A DNA stretch of 53,066 bases from Pseudomonadota bacterium. GTDB lineage: Bacteria; Myxococcota_A; UBA796; GCA-2862545. The notes under the pieces were generated by a model that ran no database searches, was not told where the DNA came from, and saw only the letters and a program-made list of their open reading frames with translations. A program made the position numbers and the translations under genes. The stretch is from contig JAGSGY010000034.1 of assembly GCA_023954855.1 (NCBI GenBank), forward strand, positions 1 to 53,066. Reading direction: 5' to 3'. Shown piece by piece: positions 20,151-28,890 of this stretch (positions are counted from its first letter, which is position 1; each line of letters opens with the position of its first letter).

Positions 20151-22423
20151 ACCGCCTGAGCTTCGTCGCTTCGCTGCTGCTTCTGTCACCCGCGTGCGTA
20201 TTCATGAGCCGCTACGACACGCCCATGCCTCTGTCCGAGACGCCGGCCGACCAACAGGGCACAGCCACCTCCCAGACGACCGATTGGCTGCTTCGCGACC
20301 AGGCCAAGGCCGAGGACCTGCACATCGACTTCAGCTACGAGGCCGGTGAGGCAGGCATCGTCGAGGGGGGCGCGCTCAAGGTGCACCTCGGGCACGTACT
20401 TCCGACCGACCAGGTCATGTACACGCCGTTCTCGCTTTCTGGCCCGAGCATGTACTTCTTCAAGATCAACCTGCTCGACCAGGTCACCGCGACCTCGAGC
20501 AACCCCGATGTGAAGCTCAAGGTGCGCGAGCCCAGGCCCTTCCGCGCTCTCAAGAAGCAGTTTCGCTACATCAAGTACAAGCGCAGCAAAGAGGGTCAGG
20601 CCTCCAAGGACAACCTGCTGCGTCAGGCCGACAACGAGAACGCCATCGTGATCGAGGTCGTGAAGGGCTCCCTTCAACCGGGCGACACGGTGAGCGTGCG
20701 CATTGGCGACGAAGACGGTCTTCCCGGCCCCACCCGCGAGGCCCGCTACCAGATCATCGTGCGCGTCGACGCCGATGCGGACGGCACCTTCGGGCTGCTG
20801 CCAGAGCTTCCGTCCTTCGACACCTACTCGGCAAGGGTGCACGCCGTGGACCTCGTGGCGCCCACCACCCTGCCCGTGGGCCAGACCTCGTCAATGACCC
20901 TGAGGGTCGAAGACGACTACTACCTGCCGAATCTCGCTCGCTTCGAGACAGGAAGCATTGCGTTCGAGCCGGTCGAGGGTCTGAGCTTCGAGCCCACCCT
21001 GACCCTCGACGGCAGCCTAGAGTCGTGGGACGCCTGTGTCACCGCGCTCGACCTCACCGCCGACAGCCCCGGCACCTACCGAATCGAGGGTGTCGCGACC
21101 ATCGACGGCATCGAGTTCCCGATCCGCAGCAACCCCATCGTGGTGACCGAGGCCGGCGCAGACCAGATCTACTTCGGCGACACGCACCTGCACTCGATCC
21201 TCTCCTACGATGCCGACCGGCCGCCCGCCTACGTCTACTGGCGCATGCGAAACCAAGAGCGCTACGACTTCGCCTTTCTCTCGGACCACGACATGATCGG
21301 CGGCGTGCCCTTCGCACCCAAGACCGGCATCCTCGGACGCGACGAGAGCGAGTGGGCCTACACCCGGCAACTCGCCGACGAGAACTACGTCCCCGGCGAG
21401 TTCGTGACCTTGTACGCCTACGAGTGGACCTCGTACTTCTACGGCCATCGCAACATCTACTGGGCGCCCGACGAGTCCGACCCGCCGCTCGTGCATCACA
21501 ATCACGAGAGCACCTACGAGGACAAGCCAGACGAGCACCATCCCGCCGAGCTCGTCGCAAAGCTCGAGGGCCGTGACTACATCGCCATCCCCCACTCTAC
21601 CGCCTGGCCGACCGGCGATGTGAACTACCACTGGGGACCTGGCGAGGGCCGCTACGGCGACCCCGAGAGCTGGCCCGAAGAGAAGCTCATCGAGTTCTAC
21701 AGCAGTCACGGAACCAGTGAGCACCACGACAACGAGTACGCCGTGGACCAGGGTCGCCCGGAGGCGCCCACCGAGTCGAACTTCGTGAAGAACCTGCTGT
21801 CCTACAACATCCAGCAGGCCCCCGAGGACAGTGGAAACTTCGTGCAGGACGCGCTCGCCGCCGGATGGCGCTTCGGCTTCATTGGGTCGAGCGACATGCA
21901 CTACCTCTCGCACATCGACCAGGCCTACAAGCACGGAAGCGCCGCCGTCATCGCACCACAGCTCACGCGTGAGGCCATCTGGGACGGCATGCAGAACCGA
22001 CGCAGCTACGCAGTCACCGGCGTTCGCATCGCCCTCGACCTCGACGTCGATGGCTGGCCGATGGGAAGCATCCTCACTCGGCCCGGGCCCTCCGAGATGA
22101 AGTGGGCCGCCACCATCGACGGCACCGCACCCATCGAGTTTGTGCAGCTCGTGAAGTGGGACGGCAGCGCCTACATCGTCGCCGACGAACACCGCCCCGC
22201 CGAGGGCACTGAGCACGTGGACTGGCAGTTCACCGACCCGGCCGTCGAGCCCGGCCAGTTCGCGTATCTCAAGGTGCGGCAGGTCGACGGGAACTACGCC
22301 TGGTCAAGTCCTGTGTGGGTCGAAGAAGGACCGAGGGTCGAGCCGCAAGCGCCGCCGAGCCCAGAAGAGGCTGAGGAAGCGCCCACCGACGACGTGGAGG
22401 GAACAGACGCGCCCGAGCCCTGA
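20147..22423 (+). CDS. DUF3604 lipoprotein (PHP-like metal-binding domain)
   Basis: 758 residues. Lipoprotein signal MNRLSFVASLLLLSPAC with Cys17 as the likely anchor. The first ~330 residues are beta-rich. The rest is a DUF3604 domain, starting with the metal-site motif YFGDTHLHSILSYD (HxH near residue 345), then FLSDHDMIGG, YAYEWTS, HRNIYW, IPHSTAWP and FIGSSDMHYLSH. These are PHP-type phosphoesterase-like ligands; the catalytic activity of this family is not settled. It ends with an acidic Pro/Glu tail. It is translationally coupled to the preceding acyltransferase-like gene, suggesting a joint envelope role. Two hairpins follow its stop. Confidence 0.88.
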   Translation: MNRLSFVASLLLLSPACVFMSRYDTPMPLSETPADQQGTATSQTTDWLLRDQAKAEDLHIDFSYEAGEAGIVEGGALKVHLGHVLPTDQVMYTPFSLSGPSMYFFKINLLDQVTATSSNPDVKLKVREPRPFRALKKQFRYIKYKRSKEGQASKDNLLRQADNENAIVIEVVKGSLQPGDTVSVRIGDEDGLPGPTREARYQIIVRVDADADGTFGLLPELPSFDTYSARVHAVDLVAPTTLPVGQTSSMTLRVEDDYYLPNLARFETGSIAFEPVEGLSFEPTLTLDGSLESWDACVTALDLTADSPGTYRIEGVATIDGIEFPIRSNPIVVTEAGADQIYFGDTHLHSILSYDADRPPAYVYWRMRNQERYDFAFLSDHDMIGGVPFAPKTGILGRDESEWAYTRQLADENYVPGEFVTLYAYEWTSYFYGHRNIYWAPDESDPPLVHHNHESTYEDKPDEHHPAELVAKLEGRDYIAIPHSTAWPTGDVNYHWGPGEGRYGDPESWPEEKLIEFYSSHGTSEHHDNEYAVDQGRPEAPTESNFVKNLLSYNIQQAPEDSGNFVQDALAAGWRFGFIGSSDMHYLSHIDQAYKHGSAAVIAPQLTREAIWDGMQNRRSYAVTGVRIALDLDVDGWPMGSILTRPGPSEMKWAATIDGTAPIEFVQLVKWDGSAYIVADEHRPAEGTEHVDWQFTDPAVEPGQFAYLKVRQVDGNYAWSSPVWVEEGPRVEPQAPPSPEEAEEAPTDDVEGTDAPEP

Positions 22424-22447
22424 TCGGAGTCGGGATCCTGTGTGAAA

Positions 22448-22487
22448 GCACCCACCGGTTGTGGGTGCATCGGCCCTCCAGGCCGAT
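22448..22487 (+). terminator. Tandem hairpins after the DUF3604 gene
   Basis: Two adjacent perfect stems. GCACCCAC-CGGTT-GTGGGTGC (22448-22468) is followed directly by ATCGGCC-CTCCA-GGCCGAT (22469-22487). They lie 24 bp after the stop codon and before the efflux genes. Neither has a long T tract, so they may be a factor-assisted terminator or an RNA-stabilising structure. Confidence 0.55.
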
Positions 22488-22568
22488 TCGGGGCTGGAAG
22501 ACCGCGGCCGGCCGCCGTCGTCGTCTGGCATACATGGTGCATGTGCATGAGCTGAAGGCGGGCCACAG

Positions 22569-23774
22569 ATGACAGATACCCAAGACGTACGCGCCACCCT
22601 CGGAGTCGACGCACCCAAGCGAGGGCGATGGATCGGTCTTGCCGTCCTCGTGGTCATCCTTGTAGGCGCGGGTGCGCTGTGGATGAGCCAGGGTCGCGCG
22701 GGATCGGGCCGCTACGTGTACACCACCGCCCCCGTCGAGCTCGGCAGTCTCGAGGTCAAGGTCACCGCCGTGGGCTCGCTCGAGCCGTCCAATGCCGTGG
22801 CCGTCAGCTCGGAGCTGTCCGGCATCGTGGCCCGGGTCTACGTGGACGAGAACGACGAGGTCACCGAGGGGCAGCTGCTCGCGGAGCTCGACACCGAGCT
22901 GCTGCAAGCCCAGGCCCGCCAGAGCCGCGCCACCGTCCGGGCTTCCGAGGCCAGCGTGGCTCAAGCCCTTGCGACGGTTGAAGGGGCGGCCTCCACCCTG
23001 AAGCGAAGCGAGAGCCTGTGGGACTCGGGCGGCGTGAGTGATGCCGAGGTCGAGCGGTCCCGCACGGCACATCGGCAAGCTGTCGCCGGATACGCGCTGG
23101 CCGAAGCCCAGCTCCAGCAGGCGCGCGCATCCTCGCAGGCCGCACAGACCAACCTCGACAAGGCCAAGGTCATCTCCCCGATTACCGGCGTGGTACTCGA
23201 GCGCACCGTCGAGGAGGGCCAAGCCGTCGTCTCGTCACTGCAGGCTGCGACCCTGTTTCGCCTGGCCGAAGACCTTCGAAAGATGACCGTGGATGTCGAG
23301 GTCGACGAGGCCGATGTCGGCCGCATCGAAGCCGGGCAGCCCGCCGACTTCACCGTCGCCGCCTACCCAGATCGCGTCTTCGACGCCGAAGTCACCAAGG
23401 TGAACCTCGCTCCGAAGGGCAACTCCGAGGTCGTCACCTACGTGGCCACCCTGTCCCTCGACAACCCGGACATGAAGCTGCTGCCGGGCATGACTGCCAC
23501 CGCCTCGATCACCGCCGAGGTCGTCGAGAACGCCCTGCTGGTGCCCAATGCGGCGCTTCGGTTCTCACCGCCCGACCAAGACCTCGCCCCACCCGACCCC
23601 GTCGAAGGTCGCCGCCGTGTCCGCCTATGGACGCTCGACGGTGACCCCATCCCCGTCGTCGTCTTTCCCGGCGCGAGCGACGGACGGCGCACAGTCATCG
23701 AGGGTGAGCTCTACGAGGGCCAAGAGCTGGTGCTGTCCGCAGAAAAGGCACGTCGCGGCGAGGCCAAGCCGTGA
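22569..23774 (+). CDS. MacA-like periplasmic adaptor (HlyD/RND membrane fusion protein)
   Basis: 401 residues. One N-terminal membrane anchor (IGLAVLVVILVGAGALWM), then the biotinyl-lipoyl half motif LEPSNAVAVSSELSGIVARV, a long alpha-hairpin rich in Ala, Gln and Glu (about 110-200), the second lipoyl half (VISPITGVVLERTVEEGQAV), and beta-barrel and membrane-proximal domains (LLPGMTATASITAEVVENAL). It should connect the inner-membrane ABC transporter to an outer-membrane TolC-like channel, which is not encoded here. ATG 22569 directly precedes the cytoplasmic tail. It overlaps the ATPase gene by 4 nt (GTGA). Confidence 0.92.
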   Translation: MTDTQDVRATLGVDAPKRGRWIGLAVLVVILVGAGALWMSQGRAGSGRYVYTTAPVELGSLEVKVTAVGSLEPSNAVAVSSELSGIVARVYVDENDEVTEGQLLAELDTELLQAQARQSRATVRASEASVAQALATVEGAASTLKRSESLWDSGGVSDAEVERSRTAHRQAVAGYALAEAQLQQARASSQAAQTNLDKAKVISPITGVVLERTVEEGQAVVSSLQAATLFRLAEDLRKMTVDVEVDEADVGRIEAGQPADFTVAAYPDRVFDAEVTKVNLAPKGNSEVVTYVATLSLDNPDMKLLPGMTATASITAEVVENALLVPNAALRFSPPDQDLAPPDPVEGRRRVRLWTLDGDPIPVVVFPGASDGRRTVIEGELYEGQELVLSAEKARRGEAKP

Positions 23775-24466
23775 GCAAAGATCCGCTCTTCGAGCTGTCC
23801 GGAGTCACGCGTGTCTACGGCGAGGGCGAGGCCATGGTTCGCGCGCTCGATGGCGTGGACCTCCAGGTCTTCGAAGGCGACTTCCTCGCGTTGATGGGTC
23901 CCAGTGGCAGCGGCAAGAGCACTTGCCTGAACGTCATCGGGTGCCTGGATGAGCCCACCGACGGCTCCTACCTATTCCAGGGTGTCGAGGTCTCGGAGCT
24001 GAGCAGCAACCAGCTCGCCCTGCTGCGCCGCAACTACCTGGGCTTCGTCTTTCAGGGCTACAACCTGCTTGCGAGGACCACCGCACTCGAGAACGTCGAG
24101 CTACCGCTGATCTACCGGGGGATGGGCGCCGCCGAGCGTCGCAAACGAGCCTTGGCAAGCCTTGCCGAAGTCGGACTCGCAGACCGCGCGAATCACGCCC
24201 CAAACGAGCTCTCCGGCGGCCAGCAGCAACGCGTCGCCATCGCTCGGGCACTCGTCAGCGACCCTCGACTGCTGCTCGCCGACGAGCCCACTGGAAACCT
24301 CGACTCGAAGATGAGCCACGAGATCATGCGGCTGCTCGCCACCCTGAACAAGGATCGTGGCATCACCATCTTGATGGTCACCCACGAGCCCGAGATGGCC
24401 GAGTACTGCGATGCGACGGTCCGCTTCCTTGACGGACGCGTGATCAACAGCGGCGGGTTGTCCTGA
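23771..24466 (+). CDS. MacB/LolD-type ABC transporter ATPase
   Basis: 231 residues. Walker A GPSGSGKST, Q loop FVFQGYNLL, signature LSGGQQQRVAIARAL, Walker B LLLADEPTGNLD and H-loop VTHEPEM are all intact. The subgroup-specific DGSYLFQGVEVSELS and ALENVELPLIYRGM fit the MacB/LolD clade. It uses ATP to drive the permease encoded next. The start is GTG, overlapping the adaptor stop, and its own stop shares a base with the permease ATG, so the three genes form one coupled operon. Confidence 0.95.
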   Translation: MSKDPLFELSGVTRVYGEGEAMVRALDGVDLQVFEGDFLALMGPSGSGKSTCLNVIGCLDEPTDGSYLFQGVEVSELSSNQLALLRRNYLGFVFQGYNLLARTTALENVELPLIYRGMGAAERRKRALASLAEVGLADRANHAPNELSGGQQQRVAIARALVSDPRLLLADEPTGNLDSKMSHEIMRLLATLNKDRGITILMVTHEPEMAEYCDATVRFLDGRVINSGGLS

Positions 24467-25671
24467 TGCTGTGGACCACCTTCCTGCTCGCCGTTCGTCA
24501 GCTCGCTCGCAACAAGACGCGCACCGCTCTCACCGCTCTGGGCGTGATGATTGGTGTGGCAGCGGTCATCTCGATGGTGGGGATCGGCCGCGGCGCGACC
24601 CAAGCGGTGAACGAAGATCTGGAGTCCATCGGCCAGAACCTGATCTTCGTCGTGCCGGGCAACGCCCATGGACCAGGACGAGGCGGCGGGTCGAGTCCAT
24701 TCCGCGATGCCGACGTAGAGGCCATTCGCGACCAGCTCCAGGGCATCAACGTCGTCGCACCGGTCGGAAGCCGGTCGACGGTGGCCGCATGGGGCGAGGA
24801 GACGCTGCGCACGGCGGTGACCGGGTCGACCAACGAATACCTCAGTGCGAGCCGCTGGGAAATCGCCCGCGGCAGGCCCTTCGACGAAGGTGAGCTCCGC
24901 GCCGGCGCAGAGGTCTGTTTGCTCGGCCAGACGGTCACGGAAGGGCTGTTCGGTGGGGCAGACCCGCTCGAGGCCACGCTACGCGCTGACGACTTCACGT
25001 GCCGGGTCATTGGTCTGCTCGAGCCGAAGGGCCAGAACAGCTTCGGGCAAGACCAGGACGACTTCATTCTGATTCCGCTGCGCACCTTCCAGCGCCGGAT
25101 TCAAGGCAATCGGGACATCTCCACCATCTTCGTGTCAACCCGCGAGGACGTGGACACCCAGAGGGTCAAAGAGGACCTCGAGGCGCTGTTCATGCAGCGT
25201 CGCCACATCCGCGAGGGCGCCGAGCCGGACTTCACCGTGCGGGACATGGCCGAGATCACCGCGATGCTCGACAACGTCAGCACCATCCTCACCAGCTTCC
25301 TCGCGGCCATCGCGGCGGTCAGCCTGTTGGTCGGCGGCATCGGCATCATGAACATCATGATGGTCTCGGTCACCGAGCGCACCCGCGAGATCGGCATTCG
25401 CCTAGCCGTGGGCGCCCTGGCTCGGGACGTTCTCCTTCAGTTCTTGGTCGAGGCCGTGGTGCTCTCGGGTCTCGGTGGGCTGTGTGGCATCGCGCTCGGC
25501 GTGCTGATCAGCTGGGGCGCCTCTGCCGCTCTGGACATTCCCCTGGTCGTCGACCCGTTCATCGTGCTGCTCTCTTTCGGCGTGTCCGCGTTCATCGGCG
25601 TGGTGTTCGGCTTCTTCCCGGCCCGACGCGCGGCGAACATGAAGCCCATCGACGCGCTGCGTCACGAGTAA
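24466..25671 (+). CDS. MacB-like ABC transporter permease (FtsX family)
   Basis: 401 residues. N-terminal TM (after ARNKTRTALTALGVMIGVAA), a large periplasmic MacB_PCD domain (about 50-270), then three TM helices with the FtsX signature GGIGIMNIMMVSVTERTREI (about 285-305) and ending in FFPARRAANMKPIDALRHE. The expected function is a mechanotransmission exporter of peptides, lipopeptides or macrolides with the adaptor and ATPase upstream. Substrate is not predictable. It is convergent with the Ser/Thr kinase gene, 3 bp apart. Confidence 0.93.
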   Translation: MLWTTFLLAVRQLARNKTRTALTALGVMIGVAAVISMVGIGRGATQAVNEDLESIGQNLIFVVPGNAHGPGRGGGSSPFRDADVEAIRDQLQGINVVAPVGSRSTVAAWGEETLRTAVTGSTNEYLSASRWEIARGRPFDEGELRAGAEVCLLGQTVTEGLFGGADPLEATLRADDFTCRVIGLLEPKGQNSFGQDQDDFILIPLRTFQRRIQGNRDISTIFVSTREDVDTQRVKEDLEALFMQRRHIREGAEPDFTVRDMAEITAMLDNVSTILTSFLAAIAAVSLLVGGIGIMNIMMVSVTERTREIGIRLAVGALARDVLLQFLVEAVVLSGLGGLCGIALGVLISWGASAALDIPLVVDPFIVLLSFGVSAFIGVVFGFFPARRAANMKPIDALRHE

Positions 25672-25674
25672 GCG

Positions 25675-28600
25675 CTAGCCCGGCCATCCCTCGATCACCG
25701 CTACGGCTGCGAGCAAGCGCTCCGCGAGCTCTCGGTCCTTCGCCATACCCGGCCCATAGATCGCCTCGGCTTTCTTCAGAAGCGCACGCCCGTCGGCCTG
25801 TTCCCCCGTGTGCCCGGCCACTTCGGCCTGAGCGAGCAGCGCCGCCACGTGACTCGTGCGGTGACGTCCGTCCAAGGCGGGCACGGCGACCTCGAGCAGC
25901 GATGAAGCGTCCTCAAAGCGCTTCTGACGAATGCGCAGTCGGGCAAGGGTCGTCCGAAAGGTCCCCGCCACCACGGGCCAGGACTGGTCGCCGAGCTCGA
26001 TGGCTCGGACCAGCGCCTCTTCGGCCCGCTCGGTCTTCTGGGCCTCCATCAGGCTCTCACCCATGTTTCCGAGTGCGATGGCCTCATGGCCGACACTGCC
26101 CGCTCGCCGGGCAATTTCGGCACCCCTCTCGAAGGACGCAATGGCCTTGTCGAGCTTGCCAAGCTGGTGGAGTCGAACGCCGAGGTTGGCAAGAACCCGT
26201 CCCTCTTGCACCCGGTCACCCATGCGGCGCGAGGCCTGGAGCGCGAGCATCTCGTAGGCGGTTGCCTCATCGGCCTTGCCCTGGTGCGCGAGCAGCGAGC
26301 CGAGGTGGATGTGACAGAGCGGAATGTCGATGACCACACCATTGTCCTCGGCGAGCTTGAGTGCCTCGAGGATGTTCGCCTCGGCCTCGTCGAGCTTTCC
26401 GAGGTGCTGGTTCACGGCGCAGAGCTGGCGAAGCACGAGCGACCGACGCCATGGGGTGCCCGTGTCTTGGAGTAGATCCAGTGCCTGCTCGAAGCGCAGC
26501 ACCGCACCGGTCGGGTCGCCACCGTGATGGATGAGCATGCCGAGCCAGGTGAGCGCCCCCGCCTGAAGCTCGGTGTCCCCAGCTAGACCGCCGAGTACCC
26601 GTGCCATCTCAAAGGCTTTGCGCGCCTCGGCAGACTGGTTGCTGTCCTTGAGCAGATGCCCACGCACCACCTGAAGCCGGGCCAGGTCCCGCTTCGAGTC
26701 ATGAGAAATCGCGATGGCAGCGCGCACGCGGTCGAGCCCCGCCGCTGGGGGTCCCAAGCGCCCCAGTGCCTCGCCGATGGCCGTGGCACAGTCGGCGGCT
26801 ATGGCCCCCTCGCCCAGACGAATGGAGGTATCGAGTGCCGTTGCCACGTTCTCGATGTCGCGAAGGAGCGCACGAATGGCCTCGGCCCCGGCCGGCCCCC
26901 GGCGATGGAGCACCCCCTCGTCCGAGCCCAGACGCGCGAACCACACCGCATGGGCACGCTCCGCCTCGGCACGCTCTGACGTCGGCATCTCGTTGAGCAC
27001 AAAGGTCCGGACGGCTTCGTAGGGATGAAGGCGGCTGCGGGTCTGTCCGAGAAAGCGCACCTGAATCAGGCTGTGCGCGACCAGTCCGTGCACGACATGC
27101 ATCGCATCGGGTGCCTCGGGCCACGGCGAGAGGTCGATCAACGCCTCGGCCGCCTCCATGGTCAGTCCACCGCGAAACACCGCGCAGCGCCCCAGGGCGT
27201 ACTGGTCCCATGGCTCGAGCAGACGCCACGACCAGCGCAGGGCCACCTGCATCGCACGCTCTTGATTGCGTGCCCCCGAGCGAAGCTCCTGTAGCAGCGC
27301 CTCGCCCGAAGTCTGCACCGCGCGGGCGGCGGCCAGCTCGATGGCCAATGGATTGCCCTCGAGACGCTGCACCAGCTCTTGCACGGTCCCGGGCTCGATC
27401 TCTGCGAAGCGAAGGTTTGGCCGCCGGCGGCGCGCACGGTCCAAGAACAACGCACGACCGGCATGCACGTCGAGGGGGCCCACCTCGATGACCGACTCTC
27501 CAGGAACGCCCAGAGCACGACGGCTCGAGATGAGGAAGCGGGCGTCTGGAGCTTGCTCGAGAAGACGCGGCAGCAGTTCGGAGAGCGGCCCGGCGACCTG
27601 CTCGGCATTGTCGAGCACCACGGTCGTGGGCCCATGTCCAGCGATGGCACGCGCTACACGAAGCGCGGGGTCGGCCCCTTGTACCGGAACCGCCAGGCCC
27701 GCTGAGATGGCCACAAGCAGGGTCTCCAGCGTCCGGGCCTCGGCGAGGTAGCACTGAATCCAGCCCCGCCCAGAGGCGGCGAGCGATGCGGCGACTTGAA
27801 TCGCGAGGTGAGTCTTTCCGATGCCCGGGGCGCCTCGCAAGGTGACCACGCGGTGCTCACCGAGCGCATCCCGAGCGCGCGAAATCTCGCGTTGTCGACC
27901 AAAGGACACCGCCAGCGACGCGTCGGTCTGGTCCGGAAGCAGCGCATTGACCTCGGTGATGTCGTCGGCCCTGTGCGTGTCGGTCGGCACCGGCGGGTCG
28001 AGGTTCACCCAGTCCGGCAGGGCAATGTCCCCGTCCCAGGCACCTCGAAACGCCGCCATGTTCTGCGGTCGGCGGCGGGCTGTGGGGTCGAGCGCCCAAT
28101 GAATCGCCTGCGCCCAGGTCTCGCGAACCTCAGGTGCCACCAGGGCTACGGGCGTGAAGGCGCCATCCATCGCCCGGCGTAGAACCTCCATCCGCGAGCC
28201 GCCGCTGAACGGCCGCTTGCCCGTGACCATCCAGTACAACACCGTGCCGAGGCCAAAGACATCGGCGCGCTCATCGACCACATCGTTGCCCAAGAACTGT
28301 TCGGGGGCCATGTGCCCCGCCGTGCCCATCGCGAAGCCTCGCTCGGCGAGCATGTCGTCGGCCCCGAGCGGAGCGGCCTCGACCGCGATGCCAAAGTCCG
28401 TGATCTTCGCGAGATAGCCGTCGTCGACCCAGGTCAACAGCACGTTTCCGGGCTTGAGGTCGCGATGCACGAGGCCGTGTTCGTGGGCGGCCTCGACCGC
28501 ATCGAACAGCTGGTGCGCGAGGTGGTCAATCTGGTTCAGCGTGGGTCGGCCCTTGCCGAGCAGCTGCCGTAGCGAGAGCCCGTCGACCAGCTCCGACAGG

Positions 28601-28848
28601 ATGACGGGAATGCCTTCGACCAGCTGAAAGTCGAGCATTTTGACGATGTGGGGATGGTCCACCGTGCCCTGAAGGCGGGCTTCACGCATGGCCCGCAACA
28701 CCGCGTGCGGGTCGGCACTGTCGAGCACCTTGATGGCAATCAGCTCACCATCGTCGCGACGACCGCTCCACACCTCGCCCTGACCGCCGGAGCCAAGCTT
28801 GTGCTCCAACGTGATCTCAGCGATGCGGGTTCCCGGCTCAAGGCGCAT
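25675..28848 (-). CDS. Ser/Thr protein kinase fused to STAND-type ATPase and TPR repeats
   Basis: 1,057 residues. An N-terminal eukaryotic-like kinase (about 5-270) with a Gly-rich loop LGSGGQGEVWSGR, a catalytic VHRDLKPGN, ITDFGIA, and GTAGHMAPEQ is intact. A linker leads to a P-loop ATPase with RGAPGIGKTHLA and VVLDNAEQ (about 320-600), then about 400 residues of TPR helices such as AGALTWLGMLIHHGGDPTGA and GHEAIALGNMGESLMEAQKT. The layout resembles PknK/MalT-like STAND signal proteins in which TPRs sense a ligand and the kinase is the output. The ATG at 28848 is preferred; a TTG at 28863 is too close to its upstream GGAG. It lies 42 bp downstream of the selenoprotein candidate gene on the same strand and may be cotranscribed with it. 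Confidence 0.92.
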   Translation of the reverse strand: MRLEPGTRIAEITLEHKLGSGGQGEVWSGRRDDGELIAIKVLDSADPHAVLRAMREARLQGTVDHPHIVKMLDFQLVEGIPVILSELVDGLSLRQLLGKGRPTLNQIDHLAHQLFDAVEAAHEHGLVHRDLKPGNVLLTWVDDGYLAKITDFGIAVEAAPLGADDMLAERGFAMGTAGHMAPEQFLGNDVVDERADVFGLGTVLYWMVTGKRPFSGGSRMEVLRRAMDGAFTPVALVAPEVRETWAQAIHWALDPTARRRPQNMAAFRGAWDGDIALPDWVNLDPPVPTDTHRADDITEVNALLPDQTDASLAVSFGRQREISRARDALGEHRVVTLRGAPGIGKTHLAIQVAASLAASGRGWIQCYLAEARTLETLLVAISAGLAVPVQGADPALRVARAIAGHGPTTVVLDNAEQVAGPLSELLPRLLEQAPDARFLISSRRALGVPGESVIEVGPLDVHAGRALFLDRARRRRPNLRFAEIEPGTVQELVQRLEGNPLAIELAAARAVQTSGEALLQELRSGARNQERAMQVALRWSWRLLEPWDQYALGRCAVFRGGLTMEAAEALIDLSPWPEAPDAMHVVHGLVAHSLIQVRFLGQTRSRLHPYEAVRTFVLNEMPTSERAEAERAHAVWFARLGSDEGVLHRRGPAGAEAIRALLRDIENVATALDTSIRLGEGAIAADCATAIGEALGRLGPPAAGLDRVRAAIAISHDSKRDLARLQVVRGHLLKDSNQSAEARKAFEMARVLGGLAGDTELQAGALTWLGMLIHHGGDPTGAVLRFEQALDLLQDTGTPWRRSLVLRQLCAVNQHLGKLDEAEANILEALKLAEDNGVVIDIPLCHIHLGSLLAHQGKADEATAYEMLALQASRRMGDRVQEGRVLANLGVRLHQLGKLDKAIASFERGAEIARRAGSVGHEAIALGNMGESLMEAQKTERAEEALVRAIELGDQSWPVVAGTFRTTLARLRIRQKRFEDASSLLEVAVPALDGRHRTSHVAALLAQAEVAGHTGEQADGRALLKKAEAIYGPGMAKDRELAERLLAAVAVIEGWPG

Positions 28849-28890
28849 GCGAGAGCCTACCAAACTCCAGGGGGCGAGCGCAGCCGAGAC